Shown: positions 42,849 through 52,012 of the stretch, piece after piece
How positions within the stretch are numbered: the stretch's first letter is position 1
Layout of the letters: each line of letters starts with the position of its first letter
DNA from: Bacteroidales bacterium
Lineage (GTDB): Bacteria > Bacteroidota > Bacteroidia > Bacteroidales > JAADJA01
Reading direction: 5' to 3'
Assembly: GCA_020438135.1 (NCBI GenBank)
Contig: JAGQVF010000047.1
Location: 1 to 54,957 of the forward strand
DNA length: 54,957 bases
The notes under the pieces: generated by a model
The model's input: only the letters and a program-made list of their open reading frames with translations
The model's database searches: none
What the model was told of the DNA's origin: nothing
Position numbers and translations under genes: made by a program

Positions 42849-45800
42849 TTATTTATTTTTAACAGGATAATCTGGAACCGGAGGTAATTCTTCCGGCCAA
42901 TCTTTCAATTCTTCCAAAATGACTTCGATAGCTTTGTTAAGCTGCTGATCAATTCCTTCATATTCTTGTGCCGGGTCATTATCTATTACAATGTCGGGTG
43001 TAACACCTCTTCCTTCAATCACAAATTCTTTGCCTTCGCGGTCGTAGGTTGCAAATTCGGGCTTTCTCAAATCTCCTCCATCGATAAACGGCAACGATCC
43101 CCTGATACCTACAACACCTCCCCAACTGCGCACACCTATAATCTTACCCATTTCAAGCGTTTTGAACTGATAAGGAAATAAATCACCGTCAGAAGCTGAA
43201 TAATTATCAATCAGCATCACTTTGGGGCCAAAATGCATTCCAGTGGGACTGGTATAGGGTGTTCCGTTGCGACTGATGCGCATCATCACCAGCTCACGAC
43301 GCAGCCGTTCAATGATCATGGGTGAAACATTCCCACCGCCATTTCCGCGGTCATCGATTATCAACCCACGTTTGCGAAGTTGTGGATAATAATATTTCAC
43401 AAATTCATTCAATCCGCGCGCACTCATGTCAGGAATGTGAATATAGCCAACCTGTCCATCGGTAGCTTCATTCACTTTCCGAATGTTTTCGCGAACCCAA
43501 TTAAAGTAATACAACCCGCTTTCGTCATCAACGGGAACCACAAGCACCTTGCGGCTGTTTTCCATTGAAGGTGATCCTGCTATAGTAAGCTCAACTTCTT
43601 TTCCTGCCTTACCAAGCAACGATTCATAAATGTTATCCATCTGGTTGGTTGGCATACCATTGACAGCAAGGATAAAGTCATTTTCTGAAACATCAACACC
43701 TACTTCAGTCAGAGGAGAGCGGGTGCCTTTATCCCAGTTTTGTCCCTTCAGTATTTTTTCGATTTTGTAATATCCCGATTCATCGCGGCTCAGTTCCGCA
43801 CCCAGCAAGCCGGTTTGGATGCGTTCGGGTTCCGTTTTATCACCACCGTTTACGTAGGCATGACCGGTGTTCAGTTCCCCAATCATTTCACCGATGATAT
43901 AATTCAGATCGTTCCGGTTGTTTACGTAAGTAACCAAAGGTTCATATTTGGTGCGGATTTCCTCCCAATTTACACCATGCATATCCGGATCGTAGAAAAA
44001 ATCACGCATTTGCCGCCAGGCCTCATTGAAAATCTGGTTCCATTCTGACTTCAGATCGACCCAAACCTTCATATTCGACAGATCGATATAGTCATCCGGT
44101 TTGATATTACCTTTCGGCAGATCAATCACAAAATATTTATCTCTTTCCGAAACAGCCATTTTTTTCTGGTCAGCAGAAATGAGATAACTACTGTAATTAC
44201 CCAGGTCTGTCTCCTTTTCTTTTTCCAGATCATAAACCATTAAAGAGGGCTTATCCTTTTTTGAGGAACCGGCACAATAATAAACTGAGTTTCCAACGGG
44301 ATTAATGTTCCAGTAATAACCGGCTTCTCCCGGCAACTGAATAATTCGGTCTGCAATTCCGTCGAAATCGATTTCAATGTTATTATTTTCCTTCTCAGTG
44401 GGCGAATCATCTGTTTTATCCTTGTCAGAATTTTTCTTGTCCTTGCCTTTCTCCTTACCTTTCTCTTCATCTTTATCTGTTTCAATCTCCGACTTGTCTT
44501 CTTTCATTTTCACCTCATCGTTTTCAGGTTTAAAAGGATTTTCAACATCTTTACGAAGGGTAACAAAATAAATATTGAACATATCGCGATAGGCAGTATT
44601 CCATTCAGTCCAGGAATAGATCGGGTTAAAATCGCGGGCAGAAGTAAAAAAGAGGTATTTGCCTTCAGAGCCGAAAACCGGGTTTCCAGAGCTATACCAG
44701 TTATCGGTAATCCGGTGTGCCTGCCCATCATCAAGTCCGAAGACGTACACACCTTCCATTTGATCCCTTGATGAAAGCGAATATGTAACCCAACGACTGT
44801 CGGGAGCCCAGTTGTAATCTCTGATCTCACCATCGGGATTATGTACTACCTGTATTATTTCCCTGCTATCGATATCAATATATTGCAGATTTTGGTTGCG
44901 ATCGGACCACATCAATTTTTTGCTATCGGGCGACCAAATCGGATTGTATTTATAGTTACTGCTTTCAGAGGTGATCTGAATGGCATCTGTGCTACCATCC
45001 TGTATCTGAATATAGATTTCATCTTCACCGGTACGATCCGAAATAAAGGAGATATATTTCCCATCGGGCGACCACTCCACATTTCTATCGTGCACACCCG
45101 AAGATTTTGTAAGATTTCTGGTGATCCCCTCTTTAACAGGAATTGTCCAAACATCGCCACGGGCACCTAATGTAAGGCGTTTGGCATCAGGTGAAATCGC
45201 CCAGCTATCAATATACTTAGAAGCATCTTTATATTCTGTTCTGCTTTCAAGCATATCGTTTGCAATTTTAATATTGATCTTTTGCGTAGTTTCATTCGGA
45301 ATATCGTAGTAATAGAGAAATCCGCCGTTCTCGTAAACAATATAATCACCTCCGATTGAAGGAAACTTGATATCGTACAGTGTGTAATTGGTTACCTTTC
45401 GGGTTTGGCCAGTTTGGATGTTGTAGGCAAACAGGTTCATAATTCGGTCGCGGTCTGAGAGAAAATAAATTTCCTCTCCATGCCACATGGGAATGATGTC
45501 CTGTGCATTGTTATTGGTTATATTGACCGTTTCCTTTGTTTGAAAATCGTGGATCCAGATATCATCTGCCATACCTCCGCGGTAATATTTCCAGGTTCTG
45601 AATTCGCGAAAAACACGGTTATAGGCCAATTTTCCGCCATCAGGGCTATAACTGCAAAAACCGCCTGACGGTAAAGGCAATTCCTCTGAAAGACTCCCAT
45701 CTACATTGGCAAGAAAAAGCTGTCCTTTAAATGAATTAAATGACTTTTTGCGGGATCTGTAAACAATCTGTTCATTGTCTTTCCAGGTCATCACAATATT

Positions 45801-46160
45801 ATTGGGTCCCATCCTGTCGGAAATATCATCCCTTTTCAGGGTTGCTGTATAGGTAAGCCTTTGGGGTACGCCTCCATCGGAAGGGATCATATAAACCTCG
45901 GTATTTCCATCATATTGTCCCGTAAACGCGATATGACTACCATCAGGTGAGAATCTGGCAAACATTTCATACCCCTCATCATTTGTGAGTTTTCGGGCGG
46001 TTCCGCCTGCTTTATCAACAGTGTAAAGATCGCCTGCATAAGTAAACACTACCTGGTTTTTTGAAATGGCCGGGAATCGCATCAACCGGGCCTCATCCTG
46101 CGACATTCCGGGTTTCAGAAGAAACAAAGCCGGAATCAATAACATTAACATTCTGTTCAT
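42849..46160 (-). CDS. Secreted Tricorn-like S41 serine protease with beta-propellers
   Basis: A 1103-residue protein with a signal peptide (1-20, PGMSQ). Two beta-propellers of TolB/PD40 repeats (ARFSPDGSHIAF, VEWSPDGKYISF and similar) cover about 25-680. They are interrupted by a Lys/Glu/Asp-only low-complexity insert near 550-595. A helical region with MHGVNW near 750 probably holds the catalytic His. A PDZ-like domain lies near 800-890, and the S41 core follows with the nucleophile in NYSASDGD (Ser990-Asp991) and Glu1049 in EGRGVTPDI. Tricorn degrades oligopeptides, but the secreted form here suggests periplasmic peptide turnover (inference). All main residues are present. Confidence 0.92.
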   Translation of the reverse strand: MNRMLMLLIPALFLLKPGMSQDEARLMRFPAISKNQVVFTYAGDLYTVDKAGGTARKLTNDEGYEMFARFSPDGSHIAFTGQYDGNTEVYMIPSDGGVPQRLTYTATLKRDDISDRMGPNNIVMTWKDNEQIVYRSRKKSFNSFKGQLFLANVDGSLSEELPLPSGGFCSYSPDGGKLAYNRVFREFRTWKYYRGGMADDIWIHDFQTKETVNITNNNAQDIIPMWHGEEIYFLSDRDRIMNLFAYNIQTGQTRKVTNYTLYDIKFPSIGGDYIVYENGGFLYYYDIPNETTQKINIKIANDMLESRTEYKDASKYIDSWAISPDAKRLTLGARGDVWTIPVKEGITRNLTKSSGVHDRNVEWSPDGKYISFISDRTGEDEIYIQIQDGSTDAIQITSESSNYKYNPIWSPDSKKLMWSDRNQNLQYIDIDSREIIQVVHNPDGEIRDYNWAPDSRWVTYSLSSRDQMEGVYVFGLDDGQAHRITDNWYSSGNPVFGSEGKYLFFTSARDFNPIYSWTEWNTAYRDMFNIYFVTLRKDVENPFKPENDEVKMKEDKSEIETDKDEEKGKEKGKDKKNSDKDKTDDSPTEKENNNIEIDFDGIADRIIQLPGEAGYYWNINPVGNSVYYCAGSSKKDKPSLMVYDLEKEKETDLGNYSSYLISADQKKMAVSERDKYFVIDLPKGNIKPDDYIDLSNMKVWVDLKSEWNQIFNEAWRQMRDFFYDPDMHGVNWEEIRTKYEPLVTYVNNRNDLNYIIGEMIGELNTGHAYVNGGDKTEPERIQTGLLGAELSRDESGYYKIEKILKGQNWDKGTRSPLTEVGVDVSENDFILAVNGMPTNQMDNIYESLLGKAGKEVELTIAGSPSMENSRKVLVVPVDDESGLYYFNWVRENIRKVNEATDGQVGYIHIPDMSARGLNEFVKYYYPQLRKRGLIIDDRGNGGGNVSPMIIERLRRELVMMRISRNGTPYTSPTGMHFGPKVMLIDNYSASDGDLFPYQFKTLEMGKIIGVRSWGGVVGIRGSLPFIDGGDLRKPEFATYDREGKEFVIEGRGVTPDIVIDNDPAQEYEGIDQQLNKAIEVILEELKDWPEELPPVPDYPVKNK

Positions 46161-46189
46161 GGTAAAATTTAGTTTTTTGATTATGAATA

Positions 46190-46222
46190 AATAAAAAAAT
46201 CCTGCTGAAGGGTGCAGGATTT
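46190..46222 (-). terminator. Terminator of the 203-residue secreted protein gene
   Basis: AAATCCTGC (46198-46206) pairs perfectly with GCAGGATTT (46214-46222), and on the minus strand a T run follows. It lies 50 bases past the stop at 46272 and only 38 bases before the Tricorn-like start at 46160. Confidence 0.8.
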
Positions 46223-46271
46223 CAATCGTTATAATAATTTTCGATTTCTATGAAAATTGGTTATCATTTTC

Positions 46272-46883
46272 CTATTCACAAGCTGATTTAAGATTGTTTG
46301 TTTCAGAAACAATGATATCGATCACCTGTTGATCAAGATCATTATTTAATGGAGCACCTGTGGAACTTTCGATGGTTTTCCAGGCAAGACAGTTATCTCC
46401 CGTATCAGAGGCTTGCTGCGCCTTTGCAAGCGAAAGAATTGTGTTAATTGTTGAACTGTTGGTAAGCCTGGTGTTGGCTTTCTCCAGAATCGGAAGTGCT
46501 TTCTCAGGATTTCCTTTATCATCTATTAAAGTAAGGTATCCCAGGATAAAAAGTTCTTCACCGTTCAATTTTTCCAAATTCAGGTTTGTAAAATCTTCTT
46601 TGTATTGACGGGCAATAAACTGTTTGTAAGTCTCAGCTATGTTACCTTTTGCATTGTTTCCAATAAATGCGTTGATCACAGCAGCTTTTTCATCAATAGG
46701 CGTATTATCATCCATCAGGAATTGAGCTACAAAACCATTAAAATCACCATTACTTTCAATTTGCTGAATTAAATCAATGTGGCTATAATGCTGATAAAAC
46801 TTCACGAGAGAGATTTCATTTGCGCCATTCACAAAAGTGAAAAAAAGCATTGAAATGAACAGGGCGAATAAACTATTTTTCAT
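46272..46883 (-). CDS. Secreted helical protein, unknown function
   Basis: A 203-residue protein with a signal peptide (1-20, FVNGA). The mature part is almost entirely helical, with repeat-like segments (ELFILGYLTLIDDKGNPEKALPILEKA) that resemble TPR helices but too few to be certain. Two Cys (in DNCLAW and near the C-terminal end) could form a disulfide. No enzyme motif is seen. It lies upstream of the Tricorn-like gene on the same strand but is separated by a strong terminator, so co-expression is not implied. Confidence 0.6.
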   Translation of the reverse strand: MKNSLFALFISMLFFTFVNGANEISLVKFYQHYSHIDLIQQIESNGDFNGFVAQFLMDDNTPIDEKAAVINAFIGNNAKGNIAETYKQFIARQYKEDFTNLNLEKLNGEELFILGYLTLIDDKGNPEKALPILEKANTRLTNSSTINTILSLAKAQQASDTGDNCLAWKTIESSTGAPLNNDLDQQVIDIIVSETNNLKSACE

Positions 46884-47117
46884 CTGTTTAAATTTTTATT
46901 TGTTTGGTCACCTTAGCTTCCCGGCATTTGAGAACAAAAAATCAATTTCGTTTTCATCACCGGAATTTGTGCCAGATTATCAGACACAAAGATAATCAAT
47001 AATTGAATGAAAGACAATATAAAGCGGAATTTGGGTTGCATCTGTTATCATATCCATCAATACAGCGCCAAATAAACAAACTTTATATTCAGGTTATTAC
47101 TTATATCCAACAAACAG
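46884..47117. other. Intergenic region without recognised features
   Basis: A 234-base AT-rich region between the 203-residue secreted protein gene and the glycogen fusion gene (both minus strand). No ORF, clear terminator or exact -7 box was found. Confidence 0.5.
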
Positions 47118-50100
47118 TTAAATCCATTTAACCAGTGGAAAATCCTGCCTGTGCGGAAGATCTTCATGTTTTGGAAATATCCTGAATGCAAAATCAAAAA
47201 CCCCTGATTCAGTTAAATTCAAGGTGCAGGTATAAATGGCATCTCCATTTATAGTTTCTCTTAGATCAAGGCTTTCCAGTTTAATGATCTCTCTCACTTC
47301 ATCGAGCACTTTCTGGCCCAAAACCAGGTCAACCCCCAGATATTTTGGTTCGATCTGATTGGTATTGATTTTAAGTTCGACATCGAAATTTTCTCCCAAC
47401 GAAAGTGGCTTATTTGTAGTATCAGGCAAACGAAGTGATATAACTTCAACGCCGGCCCATTTGTCAACAATGTGATTTTTCCAATCTTTGATTTCCCGTG
47501 CCAACTTATAATTATCTGCCTTAACTTTAGCGGATTGCAGAAACAATTTACTGTAAAACTTATCAAAATAGTCATCGATCATCCGCTTCATGGTAAATCT
47601 TGGAGCAATTTCGACAAGGTTTTTCTTCACCATGGCCATCCACTTATGCGAAACACCCTGTTTGTTTTTTTCGAAATACACATCCAGAATCTCCTCTTCG
47701 AAAAAACGGTAAATAATATCTGCATCCAGTTCATCCTGGAAAGCCTGATTGGCATATGTTTTGGCTTCCGCAACTGCCCAACCGGCATTTTTTACGTAAC
47801 CTTCAGCCCACCAACCATCCAGCACACTCAGGTTGAGAACACCGTTCATGATTGCTTTTTCACCGCTCGTTCCACTGGCTTCGAGGGGTCGTGTGGGTGT
47901 ATTCAACCAAATGTCCACCCCGCTTACCAATTTCCTTGCAACACCCATATCATAATTTTCGAGAAAAAATATTTTACCAATAAAATCGGGCTGCTTCGAT
48001 ATCTCAATAATCTTTTTAATCAGGTCCTGTCCGGGTTTATCATTTGGGTGTGCTTTCCCGGCAAAAACGAATCGCATGGGCCTTTCCGGATCATTCAAAA
48101 GGTCGGCCAGCTTCTTTGTATCGGTAAACAACAAATGCGCTCTTTTGTAGGTTGCAAAACGTCGGGCAAATCCAACATACAAAGCATTTTCGATGATACC
48201 CTCAGTTGACTTATAGATGGTTTGCGGACTCTCCTGCCGCTTTTCAAGATCGCCTACATATTTTTTCTTCAAATAGGCAACAAGTTCGTTTTTTGCTTTT
48301 ACACGCTGGCGCCAGAGAACCGCGTCGGAAATGGTATTGATCTTTTTCCAGGTTTCGCGGTCATGCAGATTTTTACCAAGTTTTGTTTCATAAAATGACA
48401 CAAAATTGGGGGCAGTCCATGTATTAAAATGGATACCGTTGGTTACATAACCGATATGCAATTCTTCCGGATAATATCCTGGATAAAGATTACGGAACAT
48501 ATCCCTGGTTACCCTGCCGTGAATTTTACTTACACCATTGATTTGCTGTGATAGATTGGCAGCAAGGATGCTCATCGAAAATTTTTCAGTAGGGTCACCT
48601 TTTTTATATTTACCGAGATTGATAAATTCAGTCCAGCTAATGTTCAACCTGTCTGGATAATGCGGAATGTAGGTCCTGATAATATCTTCGCTGAAGGTAT
48701 CATGACCGGCCGGAACAGGTGTATGTGTAGTGAATAATGAAGAAGCACGCACAATTTCGAGAGCAACAGAAAATTCCATTCCAAGATTTTCAACCATATG
48801 GCGAAGTCTTTCAACGCCCGCAAAAGCCGCATGACCCTCATTTAAATGATAAAGCGCAGGTTTGATATTGAGCGTATTAAGCAGTCTGACACCACCCACA
48901 CCGAGTAAAAGTTCTTGTTTAAACCTGTTGAACCAGTCGCCGCCATACAAACTATGGGTAATTTCCCGGTCCTCCATGTTGTTTTCTTCGATATCGGTAT
49001 CGAGCAGAAAAAGGCTGACACGTCCGATTTTGAGTTCCCAAACCTTTGCAAACAAGGTTCGTCCGGGAAGGGCAAGGCTTACCATCACCCATTTCTCATC
49101 TTGATCCCTAACCGGCAACAGGGGAAGATCAGTATATTTCTGAGGTTGGTTCTCCGCAATCTGGTCGCCAAACAAGGATATGCTTTGCTCAAAATAACCA
49201 TACCTGTACATCAGGCCTACTCCGGTAATATTTTTATTGGAATCGCTTGCTTCTTTCAAATAATCTCCCGCCAAAATCCCTAGTCCGCCGGAATATGTTT
49301 TTATCGATTCATGCAGACCGTATTCCATACTGAAATATCCGATACTTTCTTCAGGCTTTTCTTTCGGAACACTCAGATAATCCTTAAACTCACGATAAAC
49401 CGAATTCATTCCCGACATGAATTCTGCGTCGGATTTGAGTTCCTGCAATTGCTCGTACGACAGCCTGTTAAGCAATGCAACAGGGTTGTTGGAAGTTGAC
49501 TCCCAAAGTTCTTCATCAATGGAGCGGAATAAATCCTGCGCACGATAACTCCAAGTCCACCAAAGGTTGAAAGAAAGTTCTTTCAATGGGTCCAGTTCGT
49601 CAGGGATCAGTGTACGGACATAAAACTTTTTCCATTCGGGCTTATCAGCTACGCCATTGGTCGGGAAAACATATTCAACCAGCGCTTTTCGCTGAACGAT
49701 ATCGCTTCGCTTATCAGCCAGCGCACAAGATATTGAATACGCTTCGTCATAAGCAGAAGCCAGCAAATTCCATTGGAACTTTTCTGATAATTTAAAAGCT
49801 TCCTGACTCGCTTTTTCTGTTACTTTGGCATCAATTTCTGCAAAATGCCTGATCGAATCAGCAATGTCGCTTGTAAATGAGCTGTAATTTTCTTCGGTTC
49901 GATCAACCACAATGACCGATTTATGATCCACCTTCATTTTTGCCTTTACCCAGGCTCCAAAACCGGCAAGTGTAGTAGTGAGAGTAGGTATCCTGAAAGC
50001 TATACTTTCCAGTGGCGTATAACCCCAGGGTTCATAAAATGAAGGAAATATCGTAAGATCGAAAGCACTCAGAAAATGATAATACTCCAGGTTAAAAATT

Positions 50101-51347
50101 CCATCCGATCCATTCAGGTAAACGGGTACAAACATGATCTTAACCTTACTTCCTGAACCATTGTTGAGGTTGTTCTCCAATATCCGGCTAATTACCGGGT
50201 CGTTAAATTTATCATACAGATTATGGGTAAGATACTCATTGGTTATTGCCTTCTTAAAATCTGTATTATCCATCCTTTTAAGCAGGTCACGGTTGGGTCC
50301 GGATTGATTTGCCGGGACTGCAATGATGGCAAGGATCGTTTTGCCGGCTTTCTTTTCCGAATTGATCTTACTTAAAGCATCGATAAACGCATCTATTCCT
50401 TTGTTTCTGAATTCATACCGACCACTTGTCAGAACCAGCAATGTATCATCATCCAGCTTCTGGTTCATTAGGGCCTGGGCAACATCGAGTATTATTTTGC
50501 GTGATTTGTCGCGGGTTTCCTTTCTTTTATTTTCAGCGGGAGCAAATGAATCAGAGAATCCGTTGGGAGTTATCAAATCGGGTTCACGCTTAAGAAAATA
50601 TTTACACTCTTTTGCAGTAATTTCACTCACTGTGGTAAAACAATCAGCATGCAAAGAGGCATTCAGTTCAAGAGAATACTTTGAAACAACACCGAGTTGC
50701 CTGGCAATTTCCGACGGATTCACTTCAGCAATTTTCGAATATAACGGAATGTTGTTTCCGGCCATTGAACGGCCCAGGATGGTTGCATGGGTCGTAAAAA
50801 CAGTTCCAATCTTGGGTGCATTTTCCTTCAAATACAAAATCCCTGAACCGGTCATCCATTCATGAAACTGGGCAATGACTGCATCGGGTTGCGAAATGTA
50901 AAAATCATAAAAACTTTCAATCACTTTCCCGGCAGCATAACCAAACAAAGCTGGTTCAACATAGTCCCATCCCCCGGTTAACGAATCGAGTTTATAGGTT
51001 TCCCAGAAACCGGCAAAAATCTTATCTTTTTCAGTGAAAAAGGGAGTAAAATCAACCAAAACAGCAACCGGTTTGCCAGGGATGTTCCAACGTCCGATCC
51101 TGATTCGGATACCTTCCTTTTCAGCCTGTATTGTCCAGGAGCGATAAATGGATTTGTCTTCGATGAAATCAGGATTTTCACGGGTTTCTTTCCATACATC
51201 CGGACCAATAAAAATGTATCGGTCATCGTACCCTTTGCTTACCTGCTGGTATTTTGAAGATAATACTGTGTAAATTCCACCGACTTTATTACAAACTTCC
51301 CAACTCGTTTCAAATATCACATTGGGTTTTATAGTATTTTCAGACAT
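47118..51347 (-). CDS. Fused glycogen synthase (GT3) and alpha-glucan phosphorylase (GT35)
   Basis: A 1409-residue cytosolic enzyme with two opposing activities. Residues about 1-560 are a GT3 (eukaryote-type) glycogen synthase: KVGG at 21-24 and the E-x7-E motif FYEPWGYTPLESIAF near 440-450. Residues about 575-1409 are a short-type alpha-glucan phosphorylase. It begins with the DUF3417 segment (LKELSFNLWWTWS), has the central HLNEGHAAF and THTPVPAGHD motifs, and the pyridoxal-phosphate Lys1164 in EASGTSGEKAIMNG. Both halves keep their catalytic motifs. Bacteroides species encode these as neighbouring separate genes, so this is a gene fusion. Its promoter carries the 13-base shared core. A long antisense ORF at 47472-48209 is a shadow. 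Confidence 0.93.
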   Translation of the reverse strand: MSENTIKPNVIFETSWEVCNKVGGIYTVLSSKYQQVSKGYDDRYIFIGPDVWKETRENPDFIEDKSIYRSWTIQAEKEGIRIRIGRWNIPGKPVAVLVDFTPFFTEKDKIFAGFWETYKLDSLTGGWDYVEPALFGYAAGKVIESFYDFYISQPDAVIAQFHEWMTGSGILYLKENAPKIGTVFTTHATILGRSMAGNNIPLYSKIAEVNPSEIARQLGVVSKYSLELNASLHADCFTTVSEITAKECKYFLKREPDLITPNGFSDSFAPAENKRKETRDKSRKIILDVAQALMNQKLDDDTLLVLTSGRYEFRNKGIDAFIDALSKINSEKKAGKTILAIIAVPANQSGPNRDLLKRMDNTDFKKAITNEYLTHNLYDKFNDPVISRILENNLNNGSGSKVKIMFVPVYLNGSDGIFNLEYYHFLSAFDLTIFPSFYEPWGYTPLESIAFRIPTLTTTLAGFGAWVKAKMKVDHKSVIVVDRTEENYSSFTSDIADSIRHFAEIDAKVTEKASQEAFKLSEKFQWNLLASAYDEAYSISCALADKRSDIVQRKALVEYVFPTNGVADKPEWKKFYVRTLIPDELDPLKELSFNLWWTWSYRAQDLFRSIDEELWESTSNNPVALLNRLSYEQLQELKSDAEFMSGMNSVYREFKDYLSVPKEKPEESIGYFSMEYGLHESIKTYSGGLGILAGDYLKEASDSNKNITGVGLMYRYGYFEQSISLFGDQIAENQPQKYTDLPLLPVRDQDEKWVMVSLALPGRTLFAKVWELKIGRVSLFLLDTDIEENNMEDREITHSLYGGDWFNRFKQELLLGVGGVRLLNTLNIKPALYHLNEGHAAFAGVERLRHMVENLGMEFSVALEIVRASSLFTTHTPVPAGHDTFSEDIIRTYIPHYPDRLNISWTEFINLGKYKKGDPTEKFSMSILAANLSQQINGVSKIHGRVTRDMFRNLYPGYYPEELHIGYVTNGIHFNTWTAPNFVSFYETKLGKNLHDRETWKKINTISDAVLWRQRVKAKNELVAYLKKKYVGDLEKRQESPQTIYKSTEGIIENALYVGFARRFATYKRAHLLFTDTKKLADLLNDPERPMRFVFAGKAHPNDKPGQDLIKKIIEISKQPDFIGKIFFLENYDMGVARKLVSGVDIWLNTPTRPLEASGTSGEKAIMNGVLNLSVLDGWWAEGYVKNAGWAVAEAKTYANQAFQDELDADIIYRFFEEEILDVYFEKNKQGVSHKWMAMVKKNLVEIAPRFTMKRMIDDYFDKFYSKLFLQSAKVKADNYKLAREIKDWKNHIVDKWAGVEVISLRLPDTTNKPLSLGENFDVELKINTNQIEPKYLGVDLVLGQKVLDEVREIIKLESLDLRETINGDAIYTCTLNLTESGVFDFAFRIFPKHEDLPHRQDFPLVKWI

Positions 51348-51394
51348 TATATTCAGTTTAAGTATTCAGATACATAAATTCAAAAAACGGGTGC

Positions 51395-51424
51395 AAATAT
51401 ATTCTTTAATTGAGCAATTCAAAA
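51395..51424 (-). promoter_or_regulatory. Promoter of the glycogen fusion gene with shared 13-base core
   Basis: On the minus strand TTTG (plus 51421-51424), 18 bases, then TATATTTG (plus 51395-51402) followed by CACCC. It is identical over 13 bases to the promoters of secDF and rplS. The expected leader is about 40 bases. Confidence 0.65.
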
Positions 51425-51531
51425 AAAGTACTTTTTAACACTGCGGAAATTACTTTGTTTAAAGGGTTCCGGAATAATCAAATAAACAATCTGAAAGGGT
51501 TTGTGTTTTATCAAAAAATCAATCATATGTT

Positions 51532-51942
51532 ATGGCTGAGCTGAAAACAAAACAAAATAATCTGGATGTAAACGAATTTCTGAACACCATCGAAGATGAA
51601 CAGAAACGGGCTGATAGCCTTGATATCGTTGATATGATGAAAAAAGTGACCGGTGCCGAACCCAAAATGTGGGGAACCAGCATCATAGGTTTTGGCGAAA
51701 CACACCTTAAATATAAAAGTGGCCGGGATTTGGACTGGTTCCGGATTGGATTCTCTCCACGCAAGCAAAATCTCTCTTTGTACGTAATGGGCTATTTGGA
51801 TGGATATCAGGAGTTGCTTGACAAACTGGGAAAGTACAAAACCGGAAAAGGTTGTCTGTATATAAAAAGGTTATCCGATGTAAATTTAGACATCCTTGAA
51901 AAGATCTTCGTTAAATCTGCAAAGAAAGAAACCTACGAATGA
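51532..51942 (+). CDS. DUF1801 domain protein
   Basis: A 136-residue soluble protein matching the DUF1801 (YdhG/iron chaperone frataxin-like fold) pattern: an N-terminal helical start, WGTSIIGFGETHLKYKSG near 47-64, the FSPRKQNLSLYVMG strand and KGCLYIKRLSDVNLDIL near the end. Relatives are described as putative iron- or ligand-binding cytosolic proteins without firm function. It is a lone gene, divergent from the glycogen fusion and convergent with the spmAB-like gene. Confidence 0.82.
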   Translation: MAELKTKQNNLDVNEFLNTIEDEQKRADSLDIVDMMKKVTGAEPKMWGTSIIGFGETHLKYKSGRDLDWFRIGFSPRKQNLSLYVMGYLDGYQELLDKLGKYKTGKGCLYIKRLSDVNLDILEKIFVKSAKKETYE

Positions 51943-51978
51943 TTTTGTAAGCCTGCAACCGGGTTATCTGCGAATAAA

Positions 51979-51993
51979 TCGTGGCACCCACGA
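51979..51993. terminator. Short hairpin between convergent genes
   Basis: TCGTGG (51979-51984) pairs with CCACGA (51988-51993) around CAC. On the minus strand TTTATTCG follows, a weak terminator for the spmAB-like gene. No strong T run. Confidence 0.3.
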
Positions 51994-52012
51994 AAATCCT
52001 TTAAAAAAGGTA

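Noticed and set aside
47472-48209. 245-residue ORF antisense to the phosphorylase domain
   Set aside because: It lies fully inside a well-supported gene, has no recognisable domain and no start context. It is a codon-use shadow.
50323-50865. 180-residue ORF antisense to the GT3 domain
   Set aside because: Shadow of the synthase gene, with no independent support.
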